Below are positions 8,483 to 16,672 of a stretch of DNA of 50,857 bases, in pieces. A program made the translations under genes and the position numbers. How positions within the stretch are numbered: the first letter of the stretch is position 1; each line of letters starts with the position of its first letter. A model generated the notes under the pieces. The model was not told where the DNA came from. It ran no database searches and saw only the letters and a program-made list of their open reading frames with translations. Origin of the DNA: an uncultured Coriobacteriaceae bacterium (GTDB lineage Bacteria; Actinomycetota; Coriobacteriia; Coriobacteriales; Atopobiaceae); assembly GCA_902773995.1 (NCBI GenBank), contig CACYGL010000023.1, forward strand, positions 1 through 50,857. The letters run 5' to 3'.

Positions 8483-11400
8483 ATGGAGAAGAGCAAGGAA
8501 GACCTACATCGCAAACCGAGGCGGAGCGGTGCCGTATGGGCGGCGCTCGCGCTCTCGGCTGGGCTTGCGACGGCACCTGTGGCCGCACTGGCGGAGGAGT
8601 CCTCTGGCACGACGTCAGGCACCGGCTCTGCCACGGGCGCGACCACGCAAAAGAGCGGCGCGCAGACCCAGCCGCAAGCGTCGGATGACGACGCGCGGGG
8701 CACGGTCGGCCAGGGCGCCACCGCCCAGACCGGCTCACAGGACACAGGCTCTGCGGAGGGCGCGGGCACGCAGGTCAGCGCCCAGGCGCCCGTGGCGTCC
8801 TCCGACAAGGGGACGTACGAGAAGGCAGGGCTGCATGCCGTGACCGTCACCTACGTTGACCAGGGCGGGAGGCAGATCGCCGCGTCCCACAAGGAGGCGC
8901 TCGCGGACGGCGAGTCCTACAGCGTGAAGAGCCCGACGATCGGCGGCTACGAGCTCGTGGACGCATCCCAGGCCACGGTGTCCGGCACCGTCGCCAAGGG
9001 CGGCGGCGACGTCTCCATCAAGGTGGTCTACAAGTCGACCATGGTCACCTACAAGGTGGTCCACGAGCGCCAGGTCGGCCCCAAGTCGAGCGAATATCGC
9101 GTCTCCGAGACCGAGACCCTGCGGGCGCCCGCCGGCTCCAGGGTGACCGTCACCCCCAAGAGCTACGACAACTACACCTGCGCCACCAAGGACCTCACGC
9201 TCGACGTCACGGCGGACGGCAACGCCACGCTCGTGGTCAAGTACGACGTGATCGTCCCGACCTACGGCGTCTACTTCCAGACGAGCGGCTCCTACGTCGC
9301 GCCGAGAACCGGTCAGGTGGGCGACGCGATCACGGCCCCCGCGGACCCGACCCGCGCGGGCTACTCGTTCGCCGGCTGGGACACGGACGGCGACGGCAAG
9401 GCCGACGCGCTGCCGGCGACCATCCAGGACAAGGACGTGACCGCCACGGCCATCTGGAAGCCCGAGACGGCGACCTACCTGGTGAAGTACTGGGGCGAGG
9501 ACCAGAACAGCAACGGCTCGTACCACCTGCTCAAGACCGAGACCCTTACCGGCACGACGGAGGCCACCACCCCGACGGCCGCGAAGCTAGACACGTCCAA
9601 GGGCGGGGCGTACCAGTGGTACACGTACCTGAAGGAGGACCCAGTCAAGATCGCGGGCGACGGCACCTCGGTGCTGAACGTCTACTACGACTTGAGGACT
9701 GTGGAGGTCCACATCGGCGTCGGCGTCTCCGTGCCTCGTGAATATCGCATCATGCATAATGGCAGGTATAGGTATAATTTTTACTATACGCACATCTTCA
9801 GGGAGTGGGACTGTCAGCGCCTGAAGATGTTCGACACTGTGCACCTGCCGAGCGGGGAGGGCTTGCGAGACTTCTACGAGGACCAGTTTGCCAAAGTTAA
9901 GGCAGACTCTAAATACTACACTAGGCATGGGAAGAAGGTTGGACCGCGTAAGGAAAGCGGGAAGCCGAGGTGGTTTACCATCGCCAACCCCTCGTCGGAG
10001 GCTGACGATCTCCAAATTTTCCTAGACTCGAGCAACGGGTACCAGCTGGACCAGAATAACATAGGCTGGGACGGCGAGTCGCTCGTGGCGACCTTCCGCG
10101 CGGACTTCAGCGCCAAATATAATTCATATTTGGCAGAGGAGTTCCAGGACGCGGACGGCGAGGGCTACGCCGAGCCGTCATTCGAGTCCACAACAACGGG
10201 GACGTCAAGGTGGAGAACTCTCACGTCCTACCTCAGGAGGGGCTTCCGCTGCACCGGCTGGAGGCTCTCGACGAACGTTTGGGACGGCAAGGATGCCAAC
10301 GCCATCGAGTGGGGAGACTGGCATGTCGTGACCGCGAAGGACGCGGACGAGAACGGCCAAGTCGAAACCGAGTACGACTTGCTCATGTCGAACGTCGTCG
10401 AGTTCAGGTTCGACAGAATCCCCTACGACGTCACGTACTACTCCGACGGCCAGGTCGTGGGCACCACCAAGGACCGGCTCTACGGCTCCGAGGTCGACGT
10501 CTCGACGCCTGCAGGCCTGACGGCACCCGAGGGCATGGTGTTCGGCGGCTGGTACGCGACCCCCGACTTCTCCGGCGACCCCGTGACCTCGCTCACCATG
10601 CCCGAGGGCGGCGTGCACCTCTACGCGCTGTGGAAGCGCCCGGACGTGCACGTGACCTTCGACCCCGCCGGCGGCTCCTCGGTCGCCGCGGAGACGGTCA
10701 GGTGGGGTGGGAAGGCCACCAGGCCGGCCGACCCCACGCGCGAGGGCTACACGTTCGGCGGCTGGTACTACCAGGCGCCAGGCTCCTCGACCCCGGCCCC
10801 GTTCCCGTTCGACCTCGGCCTCGAGGGCGACGTGAGCCTGGTGGCGGCCTGGAAGTCGAGCGAGACCCCCACGACCTACACCGTGGTCCACAAGACCAGG
10901 GACGGCAAGGTGCTCGCCACGTGGACCGGCGAGGGCACCGTGGGACAGACCCTGACCGTGGCCGCCCTCGGCGCGCACGACGCGCGCCGCGCGGGGCACG
11001 ACTACGTGAGCGCCTCCGGTATCACGCTCGACCTGTCGGCCGACGCCTCCAAGAACGTGTACGAGTTCGTGTACGACGACGAGCCCTCGTTCACCTACGT
11101 CGTGCACCTCTACGACGAGGCCACAGGCCTGCCCGTGGCGGCGGACGTGACGTTCGACTCCGAGAGGGCGCTGCTCGACTACCTCGCCCCCAAAGTCAAG
11201 GGCTACCACGTGCTCTTCGGCGGCCAGGGCTACCTCTCCATCCGCGAGGGCGGCCAGGAGCTCACCTTCTGGTACGAGCGCAACCCCGAGCAGCCCAAGG
11301 CCGGTAACGGCAGTTCCGGTCAGTTGCGTCCTGCAACGCCGCGCACCGCGACCGCATCTGCGACAAAGACCGCGCCGAAGCACATGGCGAAGGTCCCTGC

Positions 11401-11524
11401 GAAGCCCGAGGTCCCCAGAACCGGCGACGCGACCAACGACGCGTTGGCACTCGGCATCGGTGCGCTGGGCGCAGGCATCGCCCTTCTTGGCTCCAAGTTC
11501 CACCGCAGAGAGGATGGGGAGTAA
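8483..11524 (+). CDS. Sortase-anchored surface protein with MucBP-like and InlB-B-like repeats
   Basis: A 1013-residue exported protein. Residues 1-37 form a signal peptide (basic start, hydrophobic core, cleavage after A-L-A). A Ser/Thr/Gln-rich spacer to about 110 is followed by MucBP-like strands (VTVTYVDQGGRQIA). InlB/Listeria-Bacteroides type repeats are marked by GYSFAGWD (about 292), GMVFGGWY (about 683) and GYTFGGWYY (about 754). A domain I do not recognise occupies about 420-550; its codons are far more AT-rich (TAT, AAT, ATA) than the rest. The tail is VPRTG (977-981), a hydrophobic helix and a basic end, a variant of the LPXTG sorting signal. It is likely an adhesin displayed on the wall. 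ATG start with GGGGAG upstream; a terminator follows. It stands alone. Confidence 0.85.
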   Translation: MEKSKEDLHRKPRRSGAVWAALALSAGLATAPVAALAEESSGTTSGTGSATGATTQKSGAQTQPQASDDDARGTVGQGATAQTGSQDTGSAEGAGTQVSAQAPVASSDKGTYEKAGLHAVTVTYVDQGGRQIAASHKEALADGESYSVKSPTIGGYELVDASQATVSGTVAKGGGDVSIKVVYKSTMVTYKVVHERQVGPKSSEYRVSETETLRAPAGSRVTVTPKSYDNYTCATKDLTLDVTADGNATLVVKYDVIVPTYGVYFQTSGSYVAPRTGQVGDAITAPADPTRAGYSFAGWDTDGDGKADALPATIQDKDVTATAIWKPETATYLVKYWGEDQNSNGSYHLLKTETLTGTTEATTPTAAKLDTSKGGAYQWYTYLKEDPVKIAGDGTSVLNVYYDLRTVEVHIGVGVSVPREYRIMHNGRYRYNFYYTHIFREWDCQRLKMFDTVHLPSGEGLRDFYEDQFAKVKADSKYYTRHGKKVGPRKESGKPRWFTIANPSSEADDLQIFLDSSNGYQLDQNNIGWDGESLVATFRADFSAKYNSYLAEEFQDADGEGYAEPSFESTTTGTSRWRTLTSYLRRGFRCTGWRLSTNVWDGKDANAIEWGDWHVVTAKDADENGQVETEYDLLMSNVVEFRFDRIPYDVTYYSDGQVVGTTKDRLYGSEVDVSTPAGLTAPEGMVFGGWYATPDFSGDPVTSLTMPEGGVHLYALWKRPDVHVTFDPAGGSSVAAETVRWGGKATRPADPTREGYTFGGWYYQAPGSSTPAPFPFDLGLEGDVSLVAAWKSSETPTTYTVVHKTRDGKVLATWTGEGTVGQTLTVAALGAHDARRAGHDYVSASGITLDLSADASKNVYEFVYDDEPSFTYVVHLYDEATGLPVAADVTFDSERALLDYLAPKVKGYHVLFGGQGYLSIREGGQELTFWYERNPEQPKAGNGSSGQLRPATPRTATASATKTAPKHMAKVPAKPEVPRTGDATNDALALGIGALGAGIALLGSKFHRREDGE

Positions 11525-11564
11525 AGCCATATGGGCTTTGATGGCATGCATGCCTAGGGTACGT

Positions 11565-11831
11565 CTAGGTAGCGCGACCTGACACAGGAGCGATCCCAAG
11601 GCCCCGCCAGACGCAGAGAGTTGCGAGCTGGCGGGGCTTTCGCATACATGAAAGCTGCTCGTCTGCGCGCACGCCGAGCACGCTCGCCAGGAGGAGCCCT
11701 GCAGCGAACTCGCCCAGCCGCGTTGGCCCGGGTGCCTTCGTCGTGGCATTCTCCTGGTAGCGCGGGCAAACGAGCCCCAGGTGAGAGGCCCAGTCTGCGG
11801 GGGCGTCCGCCAGCGGCATGATGTATAGCAT
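11565..11831 (-). pseudogene. Probable remnant of a 4'-phosphopantetheinyl transferase (Sfp type)
   Basis: From an ATG at 11831 the minus strand reads MLYIMPLADAPADWASHLGL, then GEFAAGLLLASVLGVRADEQLS followed shortly by KP. The A-G-L-L-L-x-x-x-L-G-V then x-x-L-S ... G-K-P order is that of the N-terminal half of Sfp/AcpS-like transferases, which attach phosphopantetheine to carrier proteins. The R-G-x-x-G before KP is lost, the frame then degrades and runs into the terminator of the neighbouring gene, and the C-terminal half is absent. The call rests on a short, weak resemblance. Confidence 0.35.
11601..11640 (+). terminator. Rho-independent terminator after the surface-protein gene
   Basis: GCCCCGCCAG (11601-11610) pairs perfectly with CTGGCGGGGC (11628-11637), a 10-bp stem with a 17-base loop, followed by TTT. 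It sits about 75 bases after the stop of the surface-protein gene. Confidence 0.65.
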
Positions 11832-11857
11832 GCTCCGTGTGAGGTTACGTACAAGAA

Positions 11858-11886
11858 GCGGGCCCGACGCCTGGCGCCGGACCCGC
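11858..11886 (-). terminator. Terminator hairpin after leuS
   Basis: GCGGG-C-CCG...CGG-A-CCCGC forms a strong GC stem about 50 bases beyond the leuS stop. On the minus strand it is followed by TTCTTGT, a weak U-tract. Confidence 0.5.
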
Positions 11887-11936
11887 CGTACCATGTGCCA
11901 GTCCTAGCCGGCAAGGCACCGCAAGGCGCTTCTCGT

Positions 11937-14501
11937 CTAGATGGCGACGATGTTCACCAGGCGCCCGGGCACCACGACGACCTTCTTCACCGTCTTGCCG
12001 GCAATCTGCTCGGCCACCGCCTCGCGGGCAGCTGCCTCGAGCTCCTCCTTGGAAGCGTCGGCGGCCACCTTGATGCGGGCACGGACCTTGCCCTTGACCT
12101 GCACCGCGATCTCGACCATGTCGCTCTTGGCCTGCTCGGCGTCAAACTCTGGCCACGGCTCGTTGTAGACGGAGCCGGAAAGGCCCAGCGCCTCGTGGAA
12201 GAGCTCCTCGGCCCAGTGCGGGCAGATGGGGGCCAGCATGGTCACGATGTCGTGGGCCACGCGCCACGAAAGGGCGGCGTCACGGTTGTCCTCGGGTACG
12301 TCGTTCACGTACTTGGAGGCGGCGTTCACGAGCTCCATCGAGGCGGAGATGGCCGTGTTGAACTGGCCGCGGTCGAAGTCGTTCGTGCACTTGATGCCAA
12401 GCTCGTGGAGGGCGCGGTTGAGCTCCGCGCTAGCACCGGAGAGCTTCGAGGCATCGACCTCTCCCCTCTTGGCACCGTGCGAGATAAGCCACACCACGCG
12501 CCAGGCGCGCTTGATGAAGCGGTTGGCGCCCGCGACGGCCTCGGGATCCCAGTCGAAGTCCTTCTCGGGCGGCGCCACGAAGAGGATGGCCAGGCGCATA
12601 GTGTCCGCGCCGTAGGGGTCGATCACGCTGGAGGGCGGAACCACGTTGCCTTTGGACTTCGACATGGTGTCGCCGTTCTCGTCCTTGACCATGCCCTGGC
12701 AGAGCAGGTTGGTGAAGGGCTCGTCCACGTCGACCATGCCCATGTCGCGCAGGACCTTGGTCCAGAAGCGCGAGTAGAGCAGGTGCAGGATGGCGTGCTC
12801 GATGCCGCCGATGTAGTTGTCGACGGGCATCCAGCGGTCCACGGCCGCCTTGGAGAAGGGGGCCTCGTCGTTGTGGGGGTCGGTGTAGCGCAGGTAGTAC
12901 CAGCTGGAGCACGTGAAGGTGTCCATGGTGTCGGTGATGCGCTTTGCCGGCTTGCCGCACTTAGGGCAGGTGGTCTCGTAGAACTCGGGGCACTCGGCGA
13001 GCGTCTCGCCAGCGCCGAGGTCGAGGTTGTCGGGCAGGCGCACCGGGAGCTGGTCCTCGGGCACCGGCACGTCACCGCAGCAGTCGCAGTGGACCATGGG
13101 GATGGGGTTACCCCAGTAGCGCTGGCGGCTGATGAGCCAGTCGCGCAGGCGGAACTGCACCTTGGTGCGTCCGCAGCCGTGCTCCTCGAGCCAGGCCACG
13201 ATGGCGTCGACCGCCTCGGAGTGCTTGCCGCCCTTCATGCCCGTGAACTGCCCGGACTGCACGAGGTAGCCCTCGGCGGCCATGGCGTGATCCCAGTCGA
13301 CGTTGGTCACGCGCAGCTCGCGCTCGTCCTTGAGCTCCTCGTAGAGGGGGTCTTCCTTCTGGCAGATGATGGGCGGGATGGGGAGGCCGTACTTGCGGGC
13401 GAAGTCGAAGTCGCGCTGGTCGCCGCAGGGGACGCCCATCACGGCGCCGGTACCGTAGTCGAGAAGAACGTAGTCGGCAACCCACAGCGGAGCGGGCTTG
13501 CCGGTCACGGGGTTGATCACGTAGCGGCCGGTGAAGACGCCGTGCTTCTCGCGCGCGGAGCCCTGGCGGTCGACCGAGGAGACCTTCTCGGTGGCGGCCT
13601 TCAGCGCCTTGTAGTCGGCCTCGTACCTGGTGCCCTTGACGAGCTCAGCGGCAAGGTCGCTCTCGGGCGGGAGCACCATGAACGAGACGCCAAAGATGGT
13701 GTCGGCGCGCGTGGTGAAGACGGAGATCGTGCGGTCGGTGGGCGTCACGCCGTCCTCGGCGGCCAGCTTGAAGTCGATCTCGGCGCCCTCGGAGCGGCCA
13801 ATCCAGTTGCGCTGCTGGGCCTTGACGTTCTCCGGCCAGCCGGTGAGCTTGTCGAGGTCATCGAGGAGCTCCTGGGCGTAGTCGGTGATCTTGAGGTACC
13901 ACTGGGAGAGCTCGCGCTTCTCGGGGATGGAGCCGCAGCGCCAGCAGCGGCCCTCGACGACCTGCTCGTTGGCGAGGACCGTCTTGCAGGTGGGGCACCA
14001 ATTCACGGGGCTGGTGGCGCGATACGCCAGGCCGCGCTTCCACATCTCGATGAACATCCACTGGCCCCACTTGTAGTACTCGGGGTCGCAGGTATTGAAC
14101 ATACGGTCATAGTCATACGAGAAGCCCATGCGCTTCATGGTCTTGACGGCCTGTGCGATGTTCTGGTAGGTCCACTTGGCAGCCTGCGTGTGGTGCTTGA
14201 TGGCCGCGTTCTCGGCAGGGAGGCCAAAGGCGTCGAAGCCCATGGGGTGCAGCACGTCATAGCCGCGCATACGGGCCTGGCGGGCCATGGCGTCACCGAT
14301 GGTGTAGTTGCGCGCGTGGCCCATGTGGAGGTCACCCGAGGGATACGGGAACATCTCGAGTACGTACTTCTTGGGCTTGGAGGGGTCCTCGTCGGTCTTG
14401 TAGAGCTCCTCGTCCTCCCAGGTCTTCTGCCACTTGGTCTCTATGGCCTGCGCGTCGTAGGCAGGCACCTCGAAGTCATTCTGCTGAGTGCTGTCGCACA
14501 T
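11937..14501 (-). CDS. leuS: Leucyl-tRNA synthetase
   Basis: Charges tRNA-Leu. The 854-residue class I synthetase has FPYPSGDLHMGHARNYTIGD (the HIGH motif at about 59-62), a zinc-type cysteine cluster NWCPTCKTV...CWRCG (about 160-190), the CP1 editing domain, a second cysteine cluster (CDCCGDV ... CPKCGK), the KMSKS loop as DTMSKSKGN near 615, and a C-terminal anticodon-binding domain. Two starts are possible: an ATG at 14528, only about three bases from the predicted transcript start and so nearly leaderless, or the ATG at 14501 preceded by GAAGGGG; I chose the latter. No T-box leader is visible upstream, unlike ileS in this window. Confidence 0.93.
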   Translation of the reverse strand: MCDSTQQNDFEVPAYDAQAIETKWQKTWEDEELYKTDEDPSKPKKYVLEMFPYPSGDLHMGHARNYTIGDAMARQARMRGYDVLHPMGFDAFGLPAENAAIKHHTQAAKWTYQNIAQAVKTMKRMGFSYDYDRMFNTCDPEYYKWGQWMFIEMWKRGLAYRATSPVNWCPTCKTVLANEQVVEGRCWRCGSIPEKRELSQWYLKITDYAQELLDDLDKLTGWPENVKAQQRNWIGRSEGAEIDFKLAAEDGVTPTDRTISVFTTRADTIFGVSFMVLPPESDLAAELVKGTRYEADYKALKAATEKVSSVDRQGSAREKHGVFTGRYVINPVTGKPAPLWVADYVLLDYGTGAVMGVPCGDQRDFDFARKYGLPIPPIICQKEDPLYEELKDERELRVTNVDWDHAMAAEGYLVQSGQFTGMKGGKHSEAVDAIVAWLEEHGCGRTKVQFRLRDWLISRQRYWGNPIPMVHCDCCGDVPVPEDQLPVRLPDNLDLGAGETLAECPEFYETTCPKCGKPAKRITDTMDTFTCSSWYYLRYTDPHNDEAPFSKAAVDRWMPVDNYIGGIEHAILHLLYSRFWTKVLRDMGMVDVDEPFTNLLCQGMVKDENGDTMSKSKGNVVPPSSVIDPYGADTMRLAILFVAPPEKDFDWDPEAVAGANRFIKRAWRVVWLISHGAKRGEVDASKLSGASAELNRALHELGIKCTNDFDRGQFNTAISASMELVNAASKYVNDVPEDNRDAALSWRVAHDIVTMLAPICPHWAEELFHEALGLSGSVYNEPWPEFDAEQAKSDMVEIAVQVKGKVRARIKVAADASKEELEAAAREAVAEQIAGKTVKKVVVVPGRLVNIVAI

Positions 14502-14537
14502 GTGAAGCCCCTTCTCGCTCCTTTGCATAGCTTGTCG

Positions 14538-14546
14538 ATTCTAGCA
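14538..14546 (-). promoter_or_regulatory. Extended -10 promoter of leuS
   Basis: On the minus strand TGC-TAGAAT (14546-14538), an extended -10 element, lies ten bases before the first ATG. The -35 region (TGCCAC, 16 bases upstream) is poor, as expected for extended -10 promoters. Confidence 0.5.
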
Positions 14547-14695
14547 GGTATCCCCCAACGTGGCAGGGATACGGAACCTGCTGGACACACAGCGGGAGCG
14601 GCGGTCCCGTGGCGGCGGCGGTCCCGCAGCCAGACCCTTCTCGGCGGCGGCCCTATGCCCTTGTGGCCTCTCACCGCGGAGAAAGGCTCAATTTA

Positions 14696-14720
14696 TACCT
14701 GCGCCGCGATTCCGCAGGTA
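14696..14720. promoter_or_regulatory. Operator-like dyad TACCTGCG-N9-CGCAGGTA
   Basis: Perfect 8-bp inverted arms with a 9-base spacer. On the minus strand TATAAA follows directly, overlapping the dyad, and TTACCT lies 18 bases before it, so the dyad could cover a second, upstream promoter toward leuS. Confidence 0.4.
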
Positions 14721-14809
14721 ATCTGTACCAGGTTTAAGGAAAGGAGCCAAACTCCGCGACCGGTCACTGTGCCGGGCGCCATTCAAGATGTCGGTCTTCT
14801 CTCGCACTC

Positions 14810-14886
14810 TTTATTGCACGTTATTTCTTGCCAGAAGGACGTTTTCCCTGTTGTCGTATCATTTCTCAGGAATATCGCGCAATAAA
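14810..14886. repeat. 77-bp imperfect palindromic repeat, family copy 2
   Basis: Begins TTTATTGCACGTTATT and ends AATATCGCGCAATAAA, which are near inverted repeats. Placed beside the reverse complement of 32798-32874 without gaps, about two thirds of the 77 positions agree by eye, including the 13-base run ATTTCTCAGGAAT in the right half. Confidence 0.6.
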
Positions 14887-15050
14887 TCGTGCGAAGAAAC
14901 CCTCGTGCCCCAAGAGGAGGCCCCAGGAGAGCCGAGATGCACGCCGCCCGCCCTGCTCGGGATGGGCACCGCACCTGTTCGCAAGGCAATCGCTTCCCCT
15001 TTTGAGGACACCGCAACGACCAATGGCCGCATCAAGACAGGTCTCGATTG

Positions 15051-15069
15051 CTGTTCAACCGTTGAACAG
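15051..15069. promoter_or_regulatory. Perfect dyad CTGTTCAA-CCG-TTGAACAG
   Basis: A 19-base perfect palindrome with a 3-base centre, 28 bases upstream of a small frame with a strong ribosome site. It could bind a dimeric repressor or fold as a short hairpin. Confidence 0.4.
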
Positions 15070-15097
15070 GTTTGGTTAATCAGGAGGAGTCAAGCGT

Positions 15098-15124
15098 ATG
15101 GGGACCGCCGAACATCATGACTGA
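15098..15124 (+). other. Possible 8-codon leader peptide or gene stump
   Basis: CAGGAGGAG followed eight bases later by ATG and eight codons (MGTAEHHD) then TGA. The ribosome-binding site is much better than those of many real genes here. It may be a leader peptide, or the beginning of a gene whose body has decayed. Confidence 0.25.
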
Positions 15125-15447
15125 AGAATCGTCGAGGTGAAGCGCCGGGTGAGCCTTTCTCACCGCGACATCCAGCACGCCTGTTACCACCGTCCAGACC
15201 CTCTCCCCCAGCGTGGTCTTCACGCGCGTCCGCGAGGAGAACAACAACGTCTTCAACCCCATCAGCGTGGAGGATTCCGACGCCTTCCGTGGGCAGTGGA
15301 GATCGCGCTTCTCGGTCGAGGGCTGTTCAAGTCTCTCGAGCATGCCGCACGCGGGACCGCTCCGCCCCGCTCGCCCGCCGCAGCATCCCACGGGGTAGAA
15401 TTTTCCCAGCAAACGAGCAAACTCCGCTCAGCGACCCTGGAGGAATC

Positions 15448-16608
15448 ATGGCTAACAGCACGCAGGACTTCAATATGGACATCCCCGAGCCGGAGCTGGA
15501 GTTTGGCGACCCCGCACCGTCTACGCCGGACCTCGCTCCCGCCGCAACGCCGGCGCCTGCTCCCGTAAACGACCCCGCCCAGTCCCTCTCGCCCGCCGAG
15601 CGCGAGAAGGTCAACGCCTTTGTCGAGAAAATCGACATCACGGACACCGCGGGTGTCCTCTCCTACGGCGTTGGCTCCCAGCGCAAGGTCTCGGACTTCT
15701 CCGAGCGCGCCCTCGATGGCGTGCGCAACAACGACCTTGGCGAGATCGGCAACGACATCAGCTCCCTCATCGTGACGCTCAAGGACTTCGACCCCGACAA
15801 GCAGGAGAAATCCGGTCCTCTCGCCATCTTCCACAAGGCGAAGAACAACCTTGAGGCGCTGCGCACGCGCTATACCGCGGTCGAGAAGAACGTCCGCGAG
15901 ATCTCGGAAACCCTCGAGGGGCACCAGCGCACGCTGCTCAAGGACATCGCGACGCTCGACCAGCTCTACGCGCTTAACGAAGCGTACTTCAAGGAACTCA
16001 CGATGTACGTAGTGGCGGGCAAGGAGAAGCTCGAGCAGGTTCGTACGGGCGAGCTTGCCCAGCTCCAGGCAAAGGCCACCGAGACCGGACTTGCCGAGGA
16101 CGCGCAGGCAGCACGCGACCTTGCGCAGAAGTGTGACCGCTTCGAGAAGCGCATCTACGACCTGGAGCTCACGCGCCAGGTGGCCCTCCAGACGGCGCCG
16201 CAGATCCGTATGGTCCAGGCCTCGGACGCCGTAATGGCCGAGAAAATCCAGTCGACGGTAGTCAACACCATTCCGCTCTGGAAGAACCAGATGGTCATCG
16301 CCCTAGGCATAGAGCACGCCACGCAAGCCGCACGCGCCCAGCGCGAGGTCGCGGACATGACCAACGAGCTTCTCAAGAAGAACGCCGACAAGCTCAAGGT
16401 AGCCACGGTCGACGCCGCGCGCGAGGCGGAACGCGGCGTGGTGGACATCGAGACCTTGAAGCACACGAACGAGCAGCTCATCTCGACGCTCGACGAGGTC
16501 AAGCGCGTGCAGGCAGAGGGGCGCGAGAAGCGCCGCCAAGCCGAGGGCGAGCTCGCGCAGATCGAGGACGAGCTCAAGGCCAAGCTCCTCGACGCCTCGC
16601 GGGATTAA
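15448..16608 (+). CDS. telA: Toxic anion resistance protein, TelA family
   Basis: A 386-residue cytoplasmic protein, mostly alpha-helical and coiled coil, with the TelA family core (LKDFDPDKQEKSGPLAIFHK; TLLKDIATLDQLYALNEAYF; NTIPLWKNQMVIALGIEHA; NELLKKNADKL). Family members are linked to resistance to tellurite and to cell-envelope agents, mechanism unknown. The ATG is preceded by GGAGGAAT; an in-frame extension upstream is not TelA-like. It is convergent with xpaC, its usual partner, but a transposase cassette now separates them. Its last codons, including the stop, coincide with the start of the REP-like repeat. Confidence 0.85.
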   Translation: MANSTQDFNMDIPEPELEFGDPAPSTPDLAPAATPAPAPVNDPAQSLSPAEREKVNAFVEKIDITDTAGVLSYGVGSQRKVSDFSERALDGVRNNDLGEIGNDISSLIVTLKDFDPDKQEKSGPLAIFHKAKNNLEALRTRYTAVEKNVREISETLEGHQRTLLKDIATLDQLYALNEAYFKELTMYVVAGKEKLEQVRTGELAQLQAKATETGLAEDAQAARDLAQKCDRFEKRIYDLELTRQVALQTAPQIRMVQASDAVMAEKIQSTVVNTIPLWKNQMVIALGIEHATQAARAQREVADMTNELLKKNADKLKVATVDAAREAERGVVDIETLKHTNEQLISTLDEVKRVQAEGREKRRQAEGELAQIEDELKAKLLDASRD

Positions 16609-16672
16609 ACTCCCCGGCAATGGGATTCCATTGCCGGGGAACGGGATTCCGTTGCCGGGGAACTCAATCCCG
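16596..16672. repeat. REP-like palindromic block, left of the RAYT gene
   Basis: Two head-to-tail hairpin units: CCCCGGCAATGG-GATT-CCATTGCCGGGG and GGGATTCCGTTGCCGGGG, flanked by GGGATTAAAC and CTCAATCCC. The whole block is an inverted copy of the block at 17472-17550, differing mainly inside the palindromes. Confidence 0.85.

Larger units (their letters stand above)
14502..15447. other. Long intergenic region between leuS and telA
   Basis: About 950 bases with no gene I can support. It holds the leuS promoter, an operator-like dyad at 14696-14720, a palindromic repeat (14810-14886), a dyad at 15051-15069, and an 8-codon frame with a perfect AGGAGG site at 15098-15124. The stretch 15137-15420 has long open frames on the plus strand but their composition and content are not protein-like to me; it may be decayed coding DNA. 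Confidence 0.5.

Noticed and set aside
14529..14800. T-box leader for leuS
   Set aside because: No T-box core (GGGTGG), no Stem I motifs and no leucine specifier arrangement could be found.
11895..14885. 996-codon plus-strand open frame opposite leuS
   Set aside because: Antisense shadow: composition is the reverse complement of a clear leuS, with no recognisable domain. High GC keeps such frames open.
14788..15120. 110-codon plus-strand frame (starting MSVFSRTLYCTLFL)
   Set aside because: It begins inside the regulatory and repeat region, has no ribosome site, covers the 77-bp element and shows no family features.
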